Positions 18,370 through 28,894 of a stretch of 64,000 bases of DNA are shown here, piece after piece. The notes under the pieces are model-generated. The model did not search any database. It was not told the DNA's origin and was given only the letters and a program-made list of their open reading frames with translations. Position 1 is the stretch's first letter; each line of letters starts with the position of its first letter. Source of the DNA: Rhabdophis nuchalis (Eukaryota; Chordata; Lepidosauria; Squamata; Natricidae); contig CM077647.1 in the NCBI GenBank assembly GCA_039707465.1, positions 42,469,110-42,533,109 on the forward strand. The letters run 5' to 3'. Both the position numbers and the translations under genes were made by a program.

Positions 18370-21150
18370 CAGGGGTCTGCAAAGTTGGCTCTTTGAAGAC
18401 TGGTGGACTTCAACTCCAGGAATTCCCCAGCCAGCATGCAGAGCATTGGTCTAAGGCAGGGGTCTTTAAAGTTGGCTCTTTGAAGACTGGTGGACTTCAA
18501 CTCCCAGAATTCCCCAGCCAGCATGCAGAGCATTGGTCTAAGGCAGGGGTCTGCAAAGTTGGCTCTTTGAAGACTGGTGGACTTCAACTTCCAGAATTCC
18601 CCAGCCAGCATGCAGAGCATTGGTCTAAGGCAGGGGTCTGCAAAGTTGGCTCTTTGAAGACTGGTGGACTTCAACTCCCAGAATTCCCCAGCCAGCATGC
18701 AGAGCATTGGTCTAAGGCAGGGGTCTGCAAAGTTGGCTCTTTGAAGACTGGTGGACTTCAACTCCCAGAATTCCCCAGCCAGCATGCAGAGCATTGGTCT
18801 AAGGCAGGGGTCTGCAAAGTTGGGTCTTTGAAGACTGGTGGACTTCAACTCCCAGAATTCCCCAGCCAGCATGCAGAGCATTGGTCTAAGGCAGAGGTCT
18901 GCAAAGTTGGCTCTTTGAAGACTGGTGGACTTCAACTCCCAGAATTCCCCAGCCAGCATGCAGAGCATTGGTCTAAGGCAGGGGTCTGCAAAGTTGGCTC
19001 TTTGAAGACTGGTGGACTTCAACTCCCAGAATTCCCCAGCCACCATGCAGTGCATTGGTCTAAGGCAGGGGTCTGCAAAGTTGGCTCTTTGAAGACTGGT
19101 GGACTTCAACTCCCAGAATTCCCCAGCCAGCATGCAGAGCATTGGTCTAAGGCAGGGGTCTTTAAAGTTGGCTCTTTGAAGACTGGTGGACTTCAACTCC
19201 CAGAATTCCCCAGCCAGCATGCAGAGCATTGGTCTAAGGCAGGGGTCTGCAAAGTTGGCTCTTTGAAGACTGGTGGACTTCAACTCCCAGAATTCCCCAG
19301 CCAGCATGCAGAGCATTGGTCTAAGGCAGGGGTCTCCAAAGTTGGCTCTTTGAAGACTGGTGGATTTCAACTCCCAGAATTCCCCAGCCAGCATGCAGAG
19401 CATTGGTCTAAGGCAGGGGTCTGCAAAGTTGGCTCTTTTAAGACTGGTGGACTTCAACTCCCAGAATTCCCCCGCCAGCAAGCAGAGCATTGGTCTAAGG
19501 CAGGGGTCTGCAAAGTTGGCTCTTTGAAGACTGGTGGACTTCAACTCCCAGAATTCCCCAGCCAGCATGCAGTGCATTGGTCTAAGGCAGGGGTCTTTAA
19601 AGTTGGCTCTTTGAAGACTGGTGGACTTCAACTCCCAGAATTCCCCAGCCAGCATGCAGAGCATTGGTCTAAGGCAGGGGTCTGCAAAGTTGGCTCTTTG
19701 AAGACTGGTGGACTTCAACTCCCAGAATTCCCCAGCCGGCATGCAGAGCATTGGTCTAAGGCAGGGGTCTGCAAAGTTGGCTCTTTGAAGACTGGTGGAC
19801 TTCAACTCCCAGAATTCCCCAGCCAGCATGCAGTGCATTGGTCTAAGGCAGGGGTCTGCAAAGTTGGCTCTTTGAAGACTGGTGGACTTCAACTCCCAGA
19901 ATTCCCCAGCCAGCATGCAGTGCATTGGTCTAAGGCAGGGGTCTGCAAAGTTGTCTCTTTGAAGACTGGTGGACTTCAACTCCCAGAATTCCCCAGCCAG
20001 CATGCAGAGCATTGGTCTAAGGCAGGGGTCTGCAAAGTTGGCTCTTTGAAGACTGGTGGACTTCAACTCCCAGAATTCCCCAGCCAGCATGCAGAGCATT
20101 GGTCTAAGGCACGGGTCTGCAGAGTTGGCTCTTTGAAGACTGGTGGACTTCAACTCCCAGAATTCCCCAGCCAGCATGCAGAGCATTGGTCTAAGGCAGG
20201 GGTCTGCAAAGTTGGCTCTTTGAAGACTGGTGGACTTCAACTCCCAGAATTCCCCAGCCAGCATGCAGAGCATTGGTCTAAGGCAGGGGTCTGCAAAGTT
20301 GGCTCTTTGAAGACTGGTGGACTTCAACTCCCAGAATTCCCCAGCCAGCATGCAGAGCATTGGTCTAAGGCAGGGGTCTGCAATGTTGGCTCTTTGAAGA
20401 CTGGTGGACTTCAACTCCCAGAATTCCCCAGCCAGCATGCAGAGCATTGGTCTAAGGCAGGGGTCTTTAAAGTTGGCTCTTTGAAGACTGGTGGACTTCA
20501 ACTCCCAGAATTCCCCAGCCAGCATGCAGTGCATTGGTCTAAGGCAGGGGTCTGCAAAGTTGGCTCTTTGAAGACTGGTGGACTTCAACTCCCAGAATTC
20601 CCCAGCCAGCATGCAGAGCATTGGTCTAAGGCAGGGGTCTGCAAAGTTGGCTCTTTGAAGACTGGTGGACTTCAACTCCCAGAATTCCCCAGCCAGCATG
20701 CAGAGCATTGGTCTAAGGCAGGGGTCTGCAAAGTTGGGTCTTTGAAGACTGGTGGACTTCAACTCCCAGAATTCCCCAGCCAGCATGCAGAGCATTGGTC
20801 TAAGGCAGGGGTCTGCAAAGTTGGCTCTTTGAAGACTGGTGGACTTCAACTCCCAGAATTCCCCAGCCAGCACGCAGAGCATTGGTCTAAGGCAGGTGTC
20901 TGCAAAGTTGGCTCTTTGAAGACTGGTGGACTTCAACTCCCAGAATTCCCCAGCCAGCATGCAGAGCATTGGTCTAAGGCAGGGGTCTGCAAAGTTGGCT
21001 CTTTGAAGACTGGTGGACTTCAACTCCCAGAATTCCCCGAAGAGCCAACTTTGCAGACCCCTGCCTTAGACCAATGCTCTGCATGCTGGCTGGGGAATTC
21101 TGGGAGTTGAAGTCCACCAGTCTTCAAAGAGCCAACTTTGCAGACCCCTG
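18370..21150. repeat. Tandem array of 87-bp units derived from a hAT MITE, flanked by 8-bp TSDs
   Basis: Thirty full 87-bp units start at 18370 + 87k. A partial 31st unit begins at 20980 and ends at 21038. About 1.3 units in inverted orientation (21039-21150) close the structure. The termini are CAGGGGTC (18370) and its inverse GACCCCTG (21150), and CACTAGGA flanks both sides (18362-18369, 21151-21158). The unit is the left half of a MITE like the one at 18234-18361. Units differ by only a few bases, so expansion is recent. Because 87 is divisible by 3 and the unit lacks stops in some frames, very long open frames appear on both strands; I do not regard them as genes. Confidence 0.95.
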
Positions 21151-21159
21151 CACTAGGAC

Positions 21160-22355
21160 AATATACATACCATCTATGTTATGGTTGATGAAGATTTTAT
21201 CTTCAGGGAAAAACCTACAGTACTTTAATACCAGTATCATTCAGAGTAACTTAAGTTTGCCTTAGGCATAAGCTAAGGGGCAGATGATAGCACCATGAGA
21301 ACATGGTAGAGAAAAGAGATTGCCACACAATGGTAGCTGGTAAAGTTTTATACATTGGTGCATTTACATTTAATTTGAGAGATTTTTTTTTACACCAGTA
21401 CAAACATTATATGTGGGGGGAAGGCGGGTTGAATATTTTTGCAGATGCTCTTTACTGATGAGAAGCCTTTTAAGATTCAAAATGTACTGAATATTCATAA
21501 TTTAGTAACAAGCTGATACCTCTTAACCTCACTGCCTAGTTGGTCTAATTTATTTTTGCAATCATGATTCATGAAATCTTAGATTAGTTTTAGTACTCAG
21601 AAATGTATACAAACGTTACTCTTTACCAAACTGAATACAAAGACAAATTCGAATCTTCAGAGCCAGATCAGGTTCTACCTAAAAACAGCAACTCAAAAGT
21701 AGGACGTAATTTAATCTTTACAACAGTGCCTCCTCTGGGTCAAAGACATCAGCTAATCTCTGTGTGGGCACAGTTCATTTAGAACACCTGCAGGAAAGGT
21801 CTAATTAGCAATCATGATCAAAGCATCACTGCGCAGAAGCAAATAAAAAGAGGCTTTGGCTTCACATTGTAATCTTAACTTTTTCTTTCTTTCTTGGAGG
21901 CACACCTGGTCTTCACAGCGGCTAGTTAGTTAACAAATAGGTGGTGTAGGATACTTTTGGAAACAGCTTAGAAAAGATGATCAGGCTATCAGATGCCGGA
22001 GATGCTTATATTATATCTGATGATGAAGGCAAGTATTACAGTCTAAGATTATTTTAAGAAGAGGGACTAAAAATATGGAAAATGTGGCAGACCTGCAATA
22101 TTATGTTACTACATAGTTGCCTATTTCAATATAATATATTGCTACTCATCCCATGAAGTCAGTTTCCTGGTTTGGTCTACCTTGCAGATCTGACAAGTTG
22201 TAACTAAGCCAAGAAGTTAGCTCCATTCTACATTATTATCTAACATAGCTTATATGTTTAGCAAAACATTTCTCTTGGTAGTCATATGCCAACTGTATAG
22301 TTTCCATGGGTCTTTTCTATTTAATTGGGATCAAGGCAGTAGGCCTGTCTTATTT
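21160..22355. other. Unique AT-rich DNA with a weak promoter-like segment
   Basis: Mostly featureless. Around 21735-21850 lie GGGTCAAAGA (HNF4/DR1-like), GATCAAAG (TCF/LEF-like) and AAATAAAAAG (TATA-like, 21841). Downstream, at 21977-22057, is a 26-codon frame MIRLSDAGDAYIISDDEG... with no known homologue. This is suggestive only. Confidence 0.3.
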
Positions 22356-22361
22356 TCTCCC

Positions 22362-22610
22362 AAAGGTGGTTTTCCAAAAGGCAACTGGACTTTCTTGGTT
22401 TGTTCCTTGAAAATGTTTTGAAACTGAACATGTGCAGTTCAGAAATGAAGAAGCTTCTTGGATGAGAAGTGATAGGTTTTCAAGGAAAAAACCAATTGCC
22501 TGGAAAAGCACATTTGGGACAGTCATAACCTGGATGATTGAGAATCTCCATAGGTGGCTGGATGGGGTCACTGAAGCACTCAGTGGACTGGAGGGGTGGG
22601 GAGCTAGGAC
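22362..22610. mobile_element. Degenerate hammerhead-type repeat (AGCTTCTTGGATGAGAAG family), head-to-head
   Basis: The left arm (about 22362-22430, minus) and right arm (about 22447-22605, plus) are inverted copies sharing GCAACTGGA / CCAATTGCC-type flanks. The plus arm has GAAGAAGCTTCTTGGATGAGAAG followed by a decayed GAAA position, matching the layout CTGAAGA, stem II, GAAA seen in better copies of this repeat. The ribozyme core is no longer intact. Confidence 0.5.
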
Positions 22611-22689
22611 AGGAAGATCTGGAAGAAAGTTGTCTATGGGTTGCACACCACATCGGGACTAAGAAAAAAAATGGAACTGGAAATGATGA

Positions 22690-22780
22690 AAAAGATTTAT
22701 TTATTTTTCTAATTTATAACCCGCACCTTCTCCTAAAAAAAGACCCAGGGCGGCGTTGGTCGCAGGAAACCTAGGTTTGC
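22690..22780 (-). mobile_element. L2-type LINE 3' end fragment
   Basis: TTATAACCCGCACCTTCTCC followed by a GACCCAGGGCGGCG block matches the 3' ends of the L2 copies at 3.48 and 10.9 kb. Confidence 0.7.
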
Positions 22781-22879
22781 AACAAAAAGTAATTACAATC
22801 AGAATGTTGGTTTGTTTCACACCGGGCGAAGATTTCTGTATTTCACATGCTGGCTCTTATCGACCGGAATAAATATTTT

Positions 22880-23640
22880 GTAAAAGGGGAAGAAAAGCGA
22901 TGTGCTTGGCAGTGCTGGTAGAAAAGGGGGTAAAAATAGAACGGTGACGGCGGCCCGTTTAATCCTAGCTTGTTTGTTACCGGCGAAGCGACAGCCTACT
23001 TCAAAGGGAGAATCTGAGCATGCTCCGTTATCCATAACGGAGTCTGTTTCTCATCGTTGCAGCTTTAATCGCCCACGCTTCACATTGCCTTGCAACTTTT
23101 CTCTCTCCAAGCATAAACCGTGTTTTGATGTAGAATAGTAAATAGCACAGCCCAAGATCATCTCGCCCCTTCTTGTTTTACTGTATTTACATTTGTTTCA
23201 CGTCCGTCTGCAAGAAGAAAGGACCCCGAGGAAGGGCAAAAAAAGGTGTAGGGCTTCACAATCGGCCACCGCGCATGCTCTCTCTTCTCTGCCTGGTGAA
23301 ACTTGATGGGGAGCTGTTTGTGAGTCCCGAGCCCAGGAAACCTGCGGAACAAAAAAATAGTCATAATTATAACAACCTTGGACGCTTGGAAATAAGGTGG
23401 AAGCTTGTTGCTTTGAAGTGCTGCTGGTAAGGTCTTGCTTTGCTGCGGCGACGTGTTGCTCAGAGCGGAATCACGAGCCTGGTTTGCGATGGTGGCGGCG
23501 GGTGGGAATTGGGTGCCAGCGCACAGGCGCGCGCGCCATGGTGGCGATTGGGGAAAGAGCTGCGCGACATCGGGAAAAATCCCACTTTAGGTACGTACGG
23601 AGAGAAACTGCAGTCCAGGTGAACGTAGTTTGATGGACAA
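22880..23640 (+). promoter_or_regulatory. TMEM106B: CpG-rich region, likely TMEM106B promoter and non-coding exon 1
   Basis: CpG dinucleotides are far denser here than in the surrounding AT-rich DNA, especially at 23260-23620. Motifs include CGCGCATGCTC (NRF1-like, 23270), CAGGCGCGCGCGCC (23524) and GATTGG (inverted CCAAT, 23546). Two good 5' splice sites occur: GCTG|GTAAGG with GT at 23427 and TTTAG|GTACGT with GT at 23591. The first coding exon of TMEM106B begins with a 3' splice site two bases before its ATG, so an upstream non-coding exon is required; this is the best candidate. The assignment is inference. Confidence 0.6.
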
Positions 23641-23649
23641 GAGTGAATG

Positions 23650-24785
23650 CAGCCCGTTTGGCAAATAATGCAAATAAAATGGCTGTGTGCTGGGGTGGAA
23701 AGTCTTAAAAAAACACTGGCGATTTGAGCTTGCGTGCCCTAACATCTTGGGGAATAATCCTCCGTGAATTCAACAAGAGTGACTTCGCGCAAAAAGGCAT
23801 CTGCTGCCATTTCCCCCCTGTAATTATTTGATTCTGCAGGCGATGGTTTGGCTTTGAAAAAGGGCCCTTGTTTGTTTTATTCTCCGGCTCCTGTTCCTTC
23901 AATTCATTCTCCCAGCAGCCCATCTTAATATTGTTTACTTGCAATGCAAGTTACGTGCTCCACTTTAGGCCTGGAAGAAGCTCTATCACCCGAAGATGAT
24001 TTTTATAGCAAAGAAAGGACTTACTTCTGGGAAGAGTGTGTGTGTTTAAGACCGAGGTTTACATCGTTCTAATTTTAGGTTGTTTTTACATATCTGCTGG
24101 TCTTAATAGACTGGGTTATGAAATCATGGTTCCTGCAGTCTTCCTTCTCTCTTTTACTGGGTACAATTCCCCAAACCTAAAATTATTTCATAATGATTAT
24201 AAACCACAAGGCAGTTCTGGATTTGCAAAGCGGAGTCATCATGATTATAGCATTATTGCTTTCCATTAGTTAACATGCATAGCTAGGAAGATAATTCTGT
24301 CAGCATTTATCTACTTCAATGGGACAAAGAGAGGGAAGTCATTTTTATGTTTCCTCAGTTACTCGGAGGCCTTGTATGTTTCAAATATGATCTTGATTTT
24401 ATGTCCTTGTGTTAACTTTTTATATTTTTATGGCTAAGGCATACTTTGAAATGACCTTTAGTTCAGAAGTGATCATTGCACTGCACTTCCCTTGCTTAAG
24501 TCAGAGTTTGTTGCCTTCCCCTCAGAACATAAAAAGTAGAAGGGGGGAAATCCTCAGCCATTGCAAGACAGCAGGAGATAATGTTTTTCTGCTTACTTAG
24601 TTCTGAATCTACTTTGGCTGCACATTTACTTCATACATCAACGTGGACAATGTCATTATCTCCTACTGTTGATGACTGGAAAGAGAGGAAAGGAAGGGAC
24701 AAGAAGAAAAACTATTGCTGCCAGAGTACAAACCTACCTCCCCAGTTATGAAAGAAAGATGGATTGGTTATATAATGAGTGGATA
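23650..24785. other. Putative TMEM106B intron 1, left part
   Basis: AT-rich unique sequence without recognisable features. Confidence 0.4.
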
Positions 24786-24789
24786 GTAC

Positions 24790-25035
24790 ATATAGCAATA
24801 GCACTTAGACTTATATACCACTTTACAGTGCTTTACAGCCCGCTCTATGCAGTTTTACAGAGTCAGCCTATTGCCTCCAACAATCTGGGTCCTCATTTTA
24901 CCCACCTCGGAAGGATGGAAAGCTGAGTCAACCTTGAGCCTGGTGAGATTTGAACTGCCAAATTGCAGGCAGCCAAGAGTCACCAGAAATGCCCTGCAGT
25001 ACAGCACTCTAACCATAGCGCCACTGAGGCTCTTA
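24790..25035 (-). mobile_element. tRNA-derived SINE (AGCAATAGCACTTAGAC family)
   Basis: Runs from AGCAATAGCACTTAGACTT to ACTCTAACCATAGCGCCACT. On the minus strand the latter is the tRNA-like head with an A box, and CAAATCTCACCAGGCTCAA lies near the B box. A second long copy is at 61306-61545 and a short piece at 33401-33475. Confidence 0.7.
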
Positions 25036-25219
25036 TGGTCTCTTCCTCTTTTTAAAGAGAATACCATTTCCCAATGCTTAAATAATATAGGTTGTTTGAA
25101 TCCAGTAGTCTATGTAGGCATTGGGAATTAGGATCATTCCATACCTTAATCTTCATTTAAAGGTGATATTGTAAGGCTGAGCTTCTGCATGATAACCTTT
25201 ATTTTAGCAATTAGGAGGC

Positions 25220-25455
25220 CACCCAATTCTGATGGTGGTTCACAATTTAAAAATTAAGAACAATATTAAAAATTTAAAAAATCATAAGCAGTCTTAAGGC
25301 GGACATATAAAGAAAGTAGCACAACACCCAAGGTTGTTGGGGTGGGAAGGAAATAGGAAGGAGTATTAGGTATGAGTTATTTATTTATAAGCATATTAAA
25401 GATACAATATAAAATAACACAATAAAAGCTGGAAAGGTTGGGGACCACTGTCCTA
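25220..25455. mobile_element. Mixed repeat remnants ending in a hAT-like MITE terminus
   Basis: A SINE-like piece (GGAAGGAGTATTAGGTATGAG) and a terminal GGTTGGGGACCACTG, the usual end of another squamate hAT MITE, can be seen. Boundaries are vague. Confidence 0.4.
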
Positions 25456-25738
25456 GAGCATAGGAAATGTGCTTAACGATCTTCTTGCTTGGAACTTAGT
25501 TGACACAATCAACTGTAACATTGTTGCTTTCACTTTGATTAGCATGGTCTGGCACTTCTCTGGGTTCACACTTTTGTGTTACAACACAAAAGCAATTTGT
25601 TTGGTTTCTGCTGACAATGTTGTGTGAACCCAATTATAGTGATTTATGAATAATTGAGGCAAATGATGACAGTTTATTTAGTAAAATATATTTAAGGAAA
25701 TTATGGTATAGCTCTTCCTTGTAGGATTATTGTATGAA

Positions 25739-25861
25739 CTACCATTGGATAGTTGGTTCAAATCCCAGTAGAAGCTGAAGAAGGCTAATAAGCCCGAAAT
25801 GGATCCATCCTGGTCTCTTATTTATTAAATCAGCCCTTTAAAAAATCTACCATTGGATAGT
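25739..25861 (+). mobile_element. 5'-truncated hammerhead repeat insertion with 15-bp TSD
   Basis: A 93-bp insertion (25754-25846) lies between perfect 15-bp direct repeats CTACCATTGGATAGT (25739-25753, 25847-25861). It starts inside the B box (TGGTTCAAATCCCAGTA), continues through a hammerhead motif and ends with CAGCCCTTTAAAAAAT, the same tail as the 43.2-kb copy. A 5'-truncated copy with a target-site duplication is what target-primed reverse transcription produces. About 13 bp before CTGAAGA are missing compared with the 43.2-kb copy, destroying stem I. Confidence 0.85.
25775..25815 (+). ncRNA. Hammerhead motif with lost stem I
   Basis: CTGAAGA (25775-25781), stem II GGCT/AGCC (25783-25794), GAAA (25796-25799), stem III palindrome ATGGATCCAT (25799-25808), cleavage nucleotide C (25809), stem I 3' strand CTGGTC (25810-25815). 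The 5' strand GGCCAG present at 43.28 kb is deleted, so this copy should not self-cleave. Core position 7 is naturally variable in hammerheads, so CTGAAGA is an allowed core. Confidence 0.65.
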
Positions 25862-25864
25862 ATA

Positions 25865-26325
25865 TATGCTGTTAAAATAAATCCATAGAATGTATAATGC
25901 TTAGCATATTTATTCAGAAAAAAGTTTCACTATATTTAGTGTGCATCGGATTTTAAACTAGTTTTGTGAAACTAAGCTTGCACCAGTGGTAATTGATATC
26001 GGTATAAATAGAGCAGGTAAAAATATAGAAGAGTAGCATCAATAACAATTTATCACAATAGATAGGGATATCTGTTTTCTCTACCAACTGCAATCTTACA
26101 TGCACGTATTCTCAGAGGACATAGGCTTGAGTGACTAATGCCCTGGAGTGTGCTGTCTAATCTTATAGCATTACTCTGTGAAATTGTGATCTTTTGAGGG
26201 AAGGTAAACTAATATACTATTGCAGCTGAAGCAGTATAAAGCAAACTTCTACCTAGTTCTCAATCCTTGAGCAAGCCAAGTCTGTGGCTTCCATAGCCAA
26301 ATCTTTGATGCCAATAAATACCTTT
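25865..26325. other. Putative TMEM106B intron 1, unique sequence
   Basis: Nothing recognisable. Confidence 0.4.
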
Positions 26326-26326
26326 A

Positions 26327-26444
26327 TTCTCCTGTGTGCTGCTTGGAGAGTCCAACAATGGGTTAATTCTGCCTAACTGCCCTCTGGACTGGATTGAATT
26401 TCCTTTTGGAGCCACGCCTCTTCCTGTTCCCCAGAAATTTCAAT
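26327..26444 (+). repeat. DIRS left inverted terminal repeat
   Basis: Complement of 32034-32147. It is identical from GGAGAGTCCAACAATGGG through CAGAAATTTCAAT. The outermost bases (TTCTCCTGTGTGCTGCTT) differ slightly from the right end, as usual in DIRS. Confidence 0.93.
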
Positions 26445-27501
26445 CCAGTCTAAGCCCGATTGGACGTGTTCTGTTGGTTCTCCTAAAGATTTTCATAACA
26501 GAACATTAGTTGGACTCTCCAAGTAGGGATTTCTTCTCCACAGCAAAGCTCATCGGTGAGTTTTACTTTAAACTCACAGCGCGCGGGTCCCATTTGCTGC
26601 TCCCAGGCTTGGTTTGCCTTGGGAGTCTCAGGCAGCGCTCCGGTCAGTGGCAAAAGCGCCCTGCCGCTTGCGCTGCCTCGTTGGAGCGGCCACTTTCTCC
26701 CCAGCCCCTCTGGCAGCCAGATGCACGTTGGCGGCTTTTGCGCCGCTCGTTTAAACCGCACCCGCCATTTTCAAGGCTTTCCAGCCATTGGCGGGCGTTT
26801 TCCATACAGAGGAAGGCGGGGGTGGCAAATTGGAGCGCGATTGCTGCAGGAAGCCAGTTTCCTTTTGCAAGCTGTAGGAGTTTGGCGCCGTTTTCCACTG
26901 CGTGGGAGGAGAGGCGTGAAGGAGGCTCCAGTGAAGCTGATTGATTGCTCCACTTGCTCCAAAACGAGGCTTGGGAAAGATCATCTGTCCGGCCCTGATC
27001 CGGCAGGCTCTCCTTTGCCTTGAGCGCATCCTGCTCTTTGGAAGGCAGTTTTTTCAGTCTCCCCAGGAGCTGATCTACTGTCTGCCTACTGCCTTCTCCA
27101 TTTCTGCTGCTCCAGACTCATCTTGCTGAAGTTCCCTCGCCTGCCTTCGTTCATCTGGTGGTGAGTTACCGGGGCCCCAGGACGGCGACCAGCCAGGGCC
27201 ATCCACCAGCAGGGGGCTAGTTAGGCAGGCCAGCAAGGCTGCCTCTGAGGCCCTGAGCAAGGCTGGGGGGGAAAGGCAGGAGAAGGCACAAGATAGGGCT
27301 GCCTCCAGGCGCCAAAAAGCCCTTGATAAGGAATTCGACAAGGCCCAGCGCAAGGCCATTGAAAATCCCAAAGAGACTCCATCTGAGGAAATTCCAGAAA
27401 ATCCGGTTCCTGTAATTCAGGCTGGCTCCTCGCAAGTCAGGGAAGAGGATGATGAAGAGGAAGAACAGGAATTCTCTTCTGATGATTCCCCAGAGCCTTC
27501 C

Positions 27502-28863
27502 TTGATGGGGGATGATGACCTTTTTCAGGAGGAGGGCCCCTCTGTTGCTAGGGTCGTTTCCCCTCCCCCTACCAATGCCAGGCCTACCAAAAGAGCTAGG
27601 CCTATCGAGGACCAGGGGCCTGCTCTATCTGCTGAATTGCAGGCAGTAATTAACAAGGCCATTTCCCAGGGAATTGCTGATGGCATCAAGCAGAAATCCA
27701 AACGAGTCAGGAGGACTAGTGCCTCCAGAGGCTCTGACCGCCAGGCTGAACATAGGTCACCTTCACCTCATTCTTCTCTAGATAGTGAGAACTCCACTGT
27801 GGAGGACGACTTGCTCCCTGAGCAAGAGTTCTCAGGGGATGAGCAAGCTGCCCTGGAGAAGCCTGCCTTCAAGGGGCTCTTCCGTAGCTCCACCTTTAAA
27901 ACCATCCTAAGCAAGGCTAAGGTCTCCACTCGCATGAAGGTCACTGCCCCTGAGCCTACCACTGAAGCGGCATCTGACAATAATGAGGGCCTTTTTGATG
28001 AACCAGAGGACACTCAGGAAATAGTCCCAGTGCCCAAGATGTTCTTGAACTTAGTTCAGTGCCAGTGGGCCCAACCAGGCACCGCGGCTACCCCTAGCAA
28101 CACTGATAAACAGTTATACACAGTTGACACACCTTTGGAGGACTTGCTTAAGCTGCCTCCAGTAGACCCTCCAGTGCAGGCCCTCACATCCACATCTGTA
28201 CTACCTCCAGACTTTCTGGAGGGACTTAAGGCAGAGGACAAAAGGTCCGAGAAGGCCTGTCACAAGACCCATCAGGTGGCTGCATGGGCAATTAAGACTG
28301 CCACATCAGCTTCTTTCATGTCCAGAGCCACCCTTAAGTGGCTTAGGCAACTTGTGACTAAAGTCCCAGTGGGTGATGCTAAAGCTAGACAGGAGTTGAG
28401 GAAGATAATGGCGGGTGTTTCTTACACCGCCGATGCCACCCTGAGCTCCGCCAAATTTGCCTCTCGGGCCTTGGCATCTAATGTGACCACCAGGCGCCTA
28501 CTTTGGCTTCGCCACTGGAACGCAGACATGCGATCCAAGTGGAACATCACTTCTGCCCCTTATAAAGGGGGTAAACTCTTTGGTGAGGTCCTTGACCCAG
28601 TCCTAGTAGAGAACAAGGACAAAAAGAAGGTCATGGCATCAGTCACTAAGAAGACTGAGCGCAAGGGCTCCGGTTGCTTTCGGAAGCAGTCCTTTCGTGC
28701 CTCCGAACCCTCCACCAGTTCAGGACAGTACCACCACCCCTATAATCAGGGATCTGATAGGGGCCAGGACCGCAACTCCTTCAGAGACGGGCCGACAACA
28801 ATCTTTCTCGAAGCGTCCCTTCCGAGGAGGTTCTGGCTTCAGACCCTTCCGTAAGTTTAAGTG
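27502..28863 (+). pseudogene. DIRS gag-like ORF1
   Basis: The 450-residue frame has an acidic/basic low-complexity N-terminal third (PTKRARPIEDQG; KQKSKRVRR) and the conserved DIRS ORF1 C-terminal half: TAWAIK-like QVAAWAIKTATSASFMSRA, RRLLWLRHWNADMRSKWNI, APYKGGKLFGEVLDPVLVEN and a basic tail. It appears open upstream of the first ATG (back to at least about 27230), so the true start may be earlier or mutated. Near 28790 the frame shifts: the expected basic end RQQSFSKRPFRGG is in another frame, which stops at 28861-28863. Function is by family: a structural RNA-binding protein of the particle. Confidence 0.82.
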
Positions 28864-28894
28864 ACTTTCCGGCGACGGCTCCCATAGGAGGCCG

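Noticed and set aside
18249..21110. 953-residue plus-strand and 888-residue minus-strand repeat proteins
   Set aside because: Open only because a stop-free 87-bp MITE-derived unit is repeated in multiples of three. Both strands are open at once and there is no protein family resemblance.
18370..21150. CRISPR array
   Set aside because: Direct repeats abut with no variable spacers, the unit is 87 bp, and the genome is vertebrate.
25775..25815. Active hammerhead ribozyme
   Set aside because: The 5' strand of stem I is deleted and the first stem II pair is a mismatch.
26510..27129. Several overlapping GC-rich open frames on both strands
   Set aside because: They lie in the DIRS 5' leader and share no domain with known proteins; GC-rich sequence simply lacks stops.
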